NCBI RefSeq assembly: GCF_032154225.1
Contig: NZ_JALDYF010000003.1
Span: forward strand, 124,001-188,000
Direction: 5' to 3'
Length of the DNA: 64,000 nt
Source of the DNA: Psychrobacillus sp032154225
GTDB lineage: Bacteria > Bacillota > Bacilli > Bacillales_A > Planococcaceae
A model generated the notes under the pieces. That model ran no database searches, was not told where the DNA came from, and saw nothing but the letters and a program-made list of their open reading frames with translations. A program made the translations under genes and the position numbers. This document shows, in pieces, positions 59,568 to 64,000 of this stretch (position 1 is the stretch's first letter; each line of letters begins with the position of its first letter).

Positions 59568-60770
59568 TCACTCTGCTTGTGAGTCAGTTAGATGGTCAAT
59601 AAGCTCATGCATATTCATCTCCCCAATGCTCCCAACTTTATGTTTCCTCACCGACACAACGTTATTTTCCATTTCTTGATCTCCGATAATTAGCATATAC
59701 GGATGCTTCTGCAATGCCGCTTCTCGTATTTTCAAACCAATTTTCTCAACTCGATTATCGATTTCTACTCGGTAGCCTACTTCCTCTAGCTGTTGTTTTA
59801 CTTTTTCTGAATAGGCAATATGTGCATCTGCTAACGGCAAAATTTTCACTTGCACAGGTGCTAGCCAAAGTGGGAAACTTCCTTGGAAATGCTCCAAAAG
59901 AATTGCCATAAAACGTTCAATAGAGCCGTAAATTGCTCGGTGAATCATAATTGGTTGTCGCAATTGATTTTCTTCATCGATGTATTGGCAATGGAACTTT
60001 TCTGGCATTTGGAAATCTAGTTGCACTGTTCCACATTGCCAACTTCGGCCAAGGGAATCTAAAATATGAAAGTCGATTTTCGGACCGTAAAATGCTCCGT
60101 CTCCTTCATTCACCTGATAATCTAGACTCTTTTCCTTCAACACTGTTTCTAATGCCTGCTCCGCCTGATCCCAAGCTTCAACTGCTCCCATAAAATTTTC
60201 CGGTCGAGTGGAAAGCTCTATTTTATAATTAAAACCAAATTTCGAATAAAACTCATGAACTAAATCCAATATTTTGTCGATTTCACTCTCAATTTGATCC
60301 TCGCGGACGAAAAGATGTGCGTCATCTTGTGTAAAAGCTCTCACTCTTAAAAGACCATTCAATGATCCCGACAATTCATGACGATGTACTAGACCAAGCT
60401 CTGCATAACGAATTGGCAGCTCACGGTAACTTCTTTTTTTACTATTAAAAATGAGTAACGCCCCCGGACAACTCATTGGCTTAATCGCATATTTTTGATC
60501 ATCCACATCGGCAAAATACATATTTTCATGGTAATGATCCCAGTGCCCAGATTGCTCCCAAAGCTCTTGCTTCATCATTATTGGAGTTTTTACTTCCTGA
60601 TATCCGGCTCGTTGATGCTTCATTCTCCAAAAACTTTCAAGCTCATTTCTCAAAACCATTCCCTTTGGCAAATAAAATGGCATTCCTGGTGCTTCCTCCA
60701 TCGACATAAATAATTCTAATTGCTGTCCTAGTTTTTGATGACTTACTCTTTCCTCTGCTTTGATTGACAT
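59568..60770 (-). CDS. thrS: Threonyl-tRNA synthetase, short form lacking TGS and editing domains
   Basis: 400 aa versus about 640 for normal ThrRS. It starts at the class II core (HQKLGQQLELFMSMEEAPG). Zinc ligands are the Cys of KPMSCPG, the His of LGLVHRHELSG and the His of IMIHRAIYGS; motif 2 (HRHELSGSLNGLLRVRAFTQ) and motif 3 (GSIERFMAIL) are intact, as is the anticodon-binding domain (about 300-395). The N-terminal TGS and mischarged-Ser editing domains are absent, yet ATG 60770 has a perfect AGGAGG directly after the T-box, so the gene is not simply truncated. Two tandem T-boxes control it. Confidence 0.88.
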   Translation of the reverse strand: MSIKAEERVSHQKLGQQLELFMSMEEAPGMPFYLPKGMVLRNELESFWRMKHQRAGYQEVKTPIMMKQELWEQSGHWDHYHENMYFADVDDQKYAIKPMSCPGALLIFNSKKRSYRELPIRYAELGLVHRHELSGSLNGLLRVRAFTQDDAHLFVREDQIESEIDKILDLVHEFYSKFGFNYKIELSTRPENFMGAVEAWDQAEQALETVLKEKSLDYQVNEGDGAFYGPKIDFHILDSLGRSWQCGTVQLDFQMPEKFHCQYIDEENQLRQPIMIHRAIYGSIERFMAILLEHFQGSFPLWLAPVQVKILPLADAHIAYSEKVKQQLEEVGYRVEIDNRVEKIGLKIREAALQKHPYMLIIGDQEMENNVVSVRKHKVGSIGEMNMHELIDHLTDSQAE

Positions 60771-60797
60771 TGTAAATTCCTCCTATTTTTTTAACGT

Positions 60798-61039
60798 AAA
60801 AAAGACCACACCCGTCCCGGTAAAGGGACGAGTGTGGTCGTGGTTCCACCCTAATTTTGCAACACAAAAAAGCATTGCGCTCATAGTAGATAACGGTTAC
60901 ACCGATTACGGATAATGACAATATTGCGTTCCCCATAATAGCTCTAAGGTGGTAAATCATTCTTTTTCTGCAAGGCTTTCAGCCAATGACCTTGCTCTCT
61001 TTAAGAAAATAATGAATGATTCATGTCCTTTTCTTCGCT
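60798..61039 (-). ncRNA. T-box leader 2 (proximal), threonine
   Basis: 242 nt. GGTGGAACCACG (60839-60850) is the canonical T-box, followed by a terminator hairpin (CGACCACACTCGTCCC with GGGACGGGTGTGGTC) and a T-run. Stem I with the GCTGAAAGCC loop and an ACC (Thr) codon in TTTACCACCTT (about 60948-60953) are upstream. Uncharged tRNA-Thr should prevent termination. Confidence 0.92.
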
Positions 61040-61061
61040 TGAAATATTAAATTTTACATAC

Positions 61062-61303
61062 AAAAAACCACACCCATCCCTGGAAAGGGACGAGTGTGGT
61101 CGTGGTTCCACCCTAATTTTGCAACACAAAAAAGCATTGCGCTCATAGTAGATAACGGATTTCCCGATTATGGATAATGACAATATTGCGTTCCCCATAA
61201 TAGCTCTAAGGTGGTAAATCACTCTTTTTTCTTCAGGGCTCTCAGCCAATGACCCCGTTCTCTTGTAAGAAAATAATAAATGATTCATGTCCTTTTCTTC
61301 GCT
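61062..61303 (-). ncRNA. T-box leader 1 (distal), threonine
   Basis: 242 nt, same length and nearly the same sequence as the proximal copy, 264 bp away. T-box GGTGGAACCACG at 61101-61112, terminator GACCACACTCGTCCC / GGGATGGGTGTGGTT with a T-run, Thr specifier ACC near 61210-61215. Together the two form a tandem riboswitch that should give a steeper response. Confidence 0.92.
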
Positions 61304-61319
61304 TTTCAATATTTTTACT

Positions 61320-61348
61320 AGTATATGCAACTATTTTTTTTTAGTCAA
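61320..61348 (-). promoter_or_regulatory. Promoter of the tandem T-box/ThrRS unit
   Basis: On the minus strand TTGACT (61343-61348), a 17-bp spacer, then TATACT (61320-61325). Near consensus, placed about 10 bp before the first T-box. Confidence 0.8.
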
Positions 61349-61359
61349 GTAATAATTTT

Positions 61360-62697
61360 TTACACGTTCTTTTTAAAAGCCCTTTTAGCAACTTGCTGTA
61401 TTGGGTCCCAAACACCATTAAATGGAGGTGCGTATGCAAGATCTAAATCAAGCAAATCACCCAATGACATTTCGTGAAAAAGAGCTGTTGCGAGCACGTC
61501 AATTCTTTTGTCTACACCTTTTCCTCCAATGATTTGAGCACCAAGCAGCAACTGATTATCCTTTCGATAAATAAGCTTCAAATTCATCTTCTCTTTTCCT
61601 GGATAGTAGCCTGCAATATCAGTTGCTTGCTGAACATGCTTATCATATGGAATACCCAACTTCTCTACTTCTTTTTCGGAAATACCTGTTCGAGCAAGTG
61701 TTAAATCAAAAAATTTCATAACAGAAGTACCTACGATTCCTTTAAATATCGTTTCATATCCCGCCATATTTAAACCCGCTATTCTCCCTTGCTTATTAGC
61801 TGTTGTACCGAGTGGAATATAATCATTTTGTTGCTTAACACGATTAAAATGAGTGGCACAATCACCTGCCGCGTATATATCTTTCACATTCGTCTCCATG
61901 CAAGAATTAACAATAATAGCACCATTAGAAGCAGTTTGTATACCCGCTTTTTCTATAAATGCTGTGCTTGGCTTTACACCAGCAGCTATTAATACAAGAT
62001 CCGTTTGATAGTTCCCTTTATTCGTTTCGATCGTTTGCACTCTTTTATCTCCAGTGAACGCTTGCACAGATTCATCCAATATAAGCTCTATATGTTGTTT
62101 TTTTGCTTCCTCGTGGATAATCTCTGCCATATCCCTATCAAATATCTTCGCTACTTGGTGACCTCGTTGAATAATTCGCACATTCTTTCCAAGCGAGTGG
62201 AAACTCTCGGCCATTTCCAGCCCAATATAGCCTGCCCCTATAATTGTAATGTTGTGTGCATGAACCAAATCAGCCATTATTGCTTCTGTATTAGGAATTG
62301 TTTTAATCGTGTGGATCCCTTCCAAATTTACTCCATCCCAATCTGGAATTATTGGTGCTGCTCCTGTTGCAATAAGCAATCGATCGTATGAAATTTCAAA
62401 TGAATTTTCAGACTCTATTATTCCAGACACAGTTTTCGATTTTGGATCAATAGCAGTCACTTCATATCCTATTTTGGCATCGATTCCATACTTCGCTCGA
62501 AATGCTTCAACGCTTCGTGCAATTACTTTGTCTGTAGATTCAATCCATCCATTCACAACATAAGGTAATCCACATTGCCCATAAGAATATATCGTGCCCT
62601 TTTCAAGTGTAGTAATTTGAGCATCTTTGTCATTTCGCACAATTTCCATTGCAGCACTCATCCCTGCTGCATCTCCACCAATAATTACATAATGCAT
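61360..62697 (-). CDS. CoA-disulfide reductase-type FAD-dependent oxidoreductase
   Basis: 445 aa. FAD motif YVIIGGDAAGMSAA, single redox Cys in SYGQCGLPYVV (the CoADR/Npx pattern), NAD(P)H site ITIIGAGYIGLEMAE, second FAD motif DIYAAGDCATH and a C-terminal dimerisation domain ending in YAPPFNGVWDP. Reduces CoA disulfide or peroxide-type substrates with NAD(P)H. The start at ATG 62697 follows AAAGGTG. A GTG at 62709 is an alternative. Divergent from the padR gene. Confidence 0.87.
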   Translation of the reverse strand: MHYVIIGGDAAGMSAAMEIVRNDKDAQITTLEKGTIYSYGQCGLPYVVNGWIESTDKVIARSVEAFRAKYGIDAKIGYEVTAIDPKSKTVSGIIESENSFEISYDRLLIATGAAPIIPDWDGVNLEGIHTIKTIPNTEAIMADLVHAHNITIIGAGYIGLEMAESFHSLGKNVRIIQRGHQVAKIFDRDMAEIIHEEAKKQHIELILDESVQAFTGDKRVQTIETNKGNYQTDLVLIAAGVKPSTAFIEKAGIQTASNGAIIVNSCMETNVKDIYAAGDCATHFNRVKQQNDYIPLGTTANKQGRIAGLNMAGYETIFKGIVGTSVMKFFDLTLARTGISEKEVEKLGIPYDKHVQQATDIAGYYPGKEKMNLKLIYRKDNQLLLGAQIIGGKGVDKRIDVLATALFHEMSLGDLLDLDLAYAPPFNGVWDPIQQVAKRAFKKNV

Positions 62698-62834
62698 ATT
62701 CGCCCACACCTTTCCAATCCTATTGTTTCCTTATTCATCGACATTAATCTAACCATTTCAAATGATGCAAAACTAATTATTTCTTTCAAACAAAAAAATT
62801 ATGCAATACTATGCCCATTGTTTTCATTTTTATA

Positions 62835-62855
62835 ATAGTGTATTATATACACTAT
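62835..62855 (+). promoter_or_regulatory. PadR operator candidate overlapping the promoter
   Basis: A perfect 9-3-9 palindrome with arms ATAGTGTAT and ATACACTAT. It overlaps a TATAAT-like element (62831-62836) and lies 20 bp before the PadR start, as expected for self-repression. Different from the palindrome at the first padR gene. Confidence 0.7.
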
Positions 62856-62875
62856 AAAGAAAACGAGGTGATTGT

Positions 62876-63223
62876 GTGAGTGATTTGTTAAATTCTCTAA
62901 CCACCGAATTACGCAGAGGAACATTGACACTTGCGGTGTTAAGTCAGTTAAGCAAACCACAATATGGATATTCTTTAGTGCAGCTTTTGGAGAAATCAGG
63001 AATTGTCATTGATCAAAGTACACTTTACCCCCTGCTTCGTCGCTTGGAAAAACAAGAGCTACTATCAAGTATTTGGGATACAACGGAAAGTAGACCTAGA
63101 AAGTATTATGTATTAAGTGATTATGGAAAAGAAGTATTTGAAACATTAAAAACAGAATGGGAAAAAACATCTAAAGAGTTATCTTTATTACTAAAAGGAG
63201 CTGAAGAAGATGGAACGGATTGA
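62876..63223 (+). CDS. PadR family transcriptional regulator (paralogue 2)
   Basis: 115 aa. TLAVLSQLSKPQYGYSLVQLL, DQSTLYPLLRRLEKQELL and SRPRKYYVLSDYG define a PadR winged helix. GTG 62876 follows GAGGTGATT. The end overlaps the HAAS-domain gene by 14 bp. Confidence 0.9.
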   Translation: MSDLLNSLTTELRRGTLTLAVLSQLSKPQYGYSLVQLLEKSGIVIDQSTLYPLLRRLEKQELLSSIWDTTESRPRKYYVLSDYGKEVFETLKTEWEKTSKELSLLLKGAEEDGTD

Positions 63224-64000
63224 CTTGTACATTTATGAAGTAACAAGACGGTTACCCGAAAATTCACGTGCCGATATCGAAATGGAATTACGCTCAACTA
63301 TTTTAGATATGATGCCAGATGATTATACGCAAGATGATGTGGATGTTGCTCTTACACAACTTGGTAATCCATCTAAACTAGCAAATCAGTATAGAGAACG
63401 ACCAAATTATCTTATTGGTCCGATGTTTTTCGAATCATATATTACCATTTTAAAAATGGCAGCTGCAATTGCTGTTCTAGTTAATATAACTGTACTAGCA
63501 ATTGAACATATAACCCTTTTTACTGAAGATGTCACCTTCCTCGAATCAAGTATTTCTTTCATTGTCGATTTCATTGGAAGTATCATTGCCGCTTTAGTCG
63601 GTGTTTTCTGCTGGGTTACAGCCATCTTTGCGATATTAGAACGAGTACTTGATGACAAATCAAAAGCTTCTATGAAATCAAAACCTTGGAAGCCAGAAGA
63701 TTTAAAACATGTTATACCAGTAGAAAAAAAGAAGCGCATTTCAAAAGTAGAAACTTTCATTGGTCTTTTAGGGACAGCTATGTGGGCTACCATTTACTTT
63801 AAAGCATCTGATATTGTTGGGCTTTATGAAACAACGGAACCGAATGGCAAACTTCAATTTGTAGCGCCATTATTTAATCAAGATGTATTACTTTCTTTTG
63901 GGCCAATAATGGGAGCACTCATCGCCTTTCAAGTTGGGCTACTCCTATATAAGTGGATTGTCGGTAAATGGACAAATAAAATAGCTATTTGGAATATGAT
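63210..64000 (+). CDS. HAAS-domain membrane protein, 3' end outside window
   Basis: At least 263 aa. N-terminal HAAS/DUF1700-like domain (about 1-65, LYIYEVTRRLPENSRADIEME, then LTQLGNPSKLANQYR), then hydrophobic segments at about 85-105, 115-145, 185-205 and 225-250. ATG 63210 follows AAAAGGAG inside the padR gene. HAAS-membrane proteins typically accompany PadR; their function is not settled. Confidence 0.82.
   Translation, partial: MERIDLYIYEVTRRLPENSRADIEMELRSTILDMMPDDYTQDDVDVALTQLGNPSKLANQYRERPNYLIGPMFFESYITILKMAAAIAVLVNITVLAIEHITLFTEDVTFLESSISFIVDFIGSIIAALVGVFCWVTAIFAILERVLDDKSKASMKSKPWKPEDLKHVIPVEKKKRISKVETFIGLLGTAMWATIYFKASDIVGLYETTEPNGKLQFVAPLFNQDVLLSFGPIMGALIAFQVGLLLYKWIVGKWTNKIAIWNM

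Noticed and set aside
60643..61330. Two similar minus-strand open frames of about 105 aa with shared sequence
   Set aside because: They lie inside the two T-box leaders; the likeness comes from the duplicated RNA element, not from protein-coding genes.
1..64000. tRNA or rRNA genes, prophage or insertion sequences
   Set aside because: No conserved tRNA arms, rRNA segments, transposase or phage structural motifs could be found by reading both strands.

Overview
The window comes from a low-GC Gram-positive bacterium of the order Bacillales. The gene content (homologues of B. subtilis YumC, YuxK, YteA, Mrp, BrnQ, YeeI, AsnO, VmlR, YhaQP, GerW), T-box control of a tRNA synthetase, AT-rich codon use and strong SD sequences all fit. 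The intergenic repeat families resemble those I remember from Psychrobacillus, Lysinibacillus and Sporosarcina (Planococcaceae/Caryophanaceae). No rRNA, tRNA, prophage, transposase or CRISPR array was seen.

Layout. 1-4.1 kb: a Fur-box-preceded ferredoxin/flavodoxin-NADP reductase cut by the window edge, a DCC thiol protein, a YteA-type zinc-finger protein, DinB, a histidine phosphatase, an HD hydrolase and a GntR regulator. 4.1-4.8 kb: gene-free, with nested inverted repeats and an intergenic repeat element. 4.8-12.2 kb (minus): brnQ and a complete seven-gene Mrp Na+/H+ antiporter operon, divergent from a KdpD-like universal stress protein with a long structured leader. 13.3-30.7 kb: mainly housekeeping and stress genes (Fsr-type exporter, YetF family, NagZ with an extra N-terminal domain, DsbA-like protein, MerR/TipAS regulator, membrane-anchored MutS-like ATPase, alkyltransferase-like protein, a PadR/HAAS-DUF4097 pair, a stand-alone dnaN, aroD, AlkA-type glycosylase). 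30.7-36.4 kb: ECF sigma/DUF4179 pair, a secreted protein with a duplicated module, and YhaQP ABC exporter genes. 36.5-43.4 kb: a chemoreceptor, a TAXI-type TRAP transporter cassette and asnO. 43.4-45.4 kb: a VmlR-like ABC-F resistance gene behind a transcription attenuator. 45.7-50.2 kb: small membrane, lipoprotein, Nudix and glycosyltransferase-like genes in one minus-strand operon, then yeeI and two more genes. 50.4-59.3 kb: a second chemoreceptor, MarR with an SRPBCC gene remnant, DUF2339, Nudix, AraC/GyrI, VOC, VanZ, GerW, GNAT and DegV. 59.5-64 kb: an editing-domain-less threonyl-tRNA synthetase behind two tandem T-boxes, a CoA-disulfide reductase and a second PadR/HAAS pair that runs off the window.

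Most striking observations: (1) the TAXI solute-binding protein at 38.4 kb is circularly permuted. Its signal peptide is joined to the normal C-terminal two thirds, and the normal N-terminal third follows at the end, stopping exactly at the permutation point. The cassette lies between two nearly identical 46-bp terminator copies. (2) A short ThrRS lacking TGS and editing domains is controlled by two 242-bp T-boxes in tandem. (3) The vmlR leader has a short leader ORF and mutually exclusive antiterminator and terminator helices. (4) NagZ carries an N-terminal DUF4309 domain. (5) Several families of GC-rich intergenic repeats share cores among positions 4.5, 32.5, 45.4 and 59.3 kb. All functions are inferred from sequence reading and family knowledge; no searches were run.
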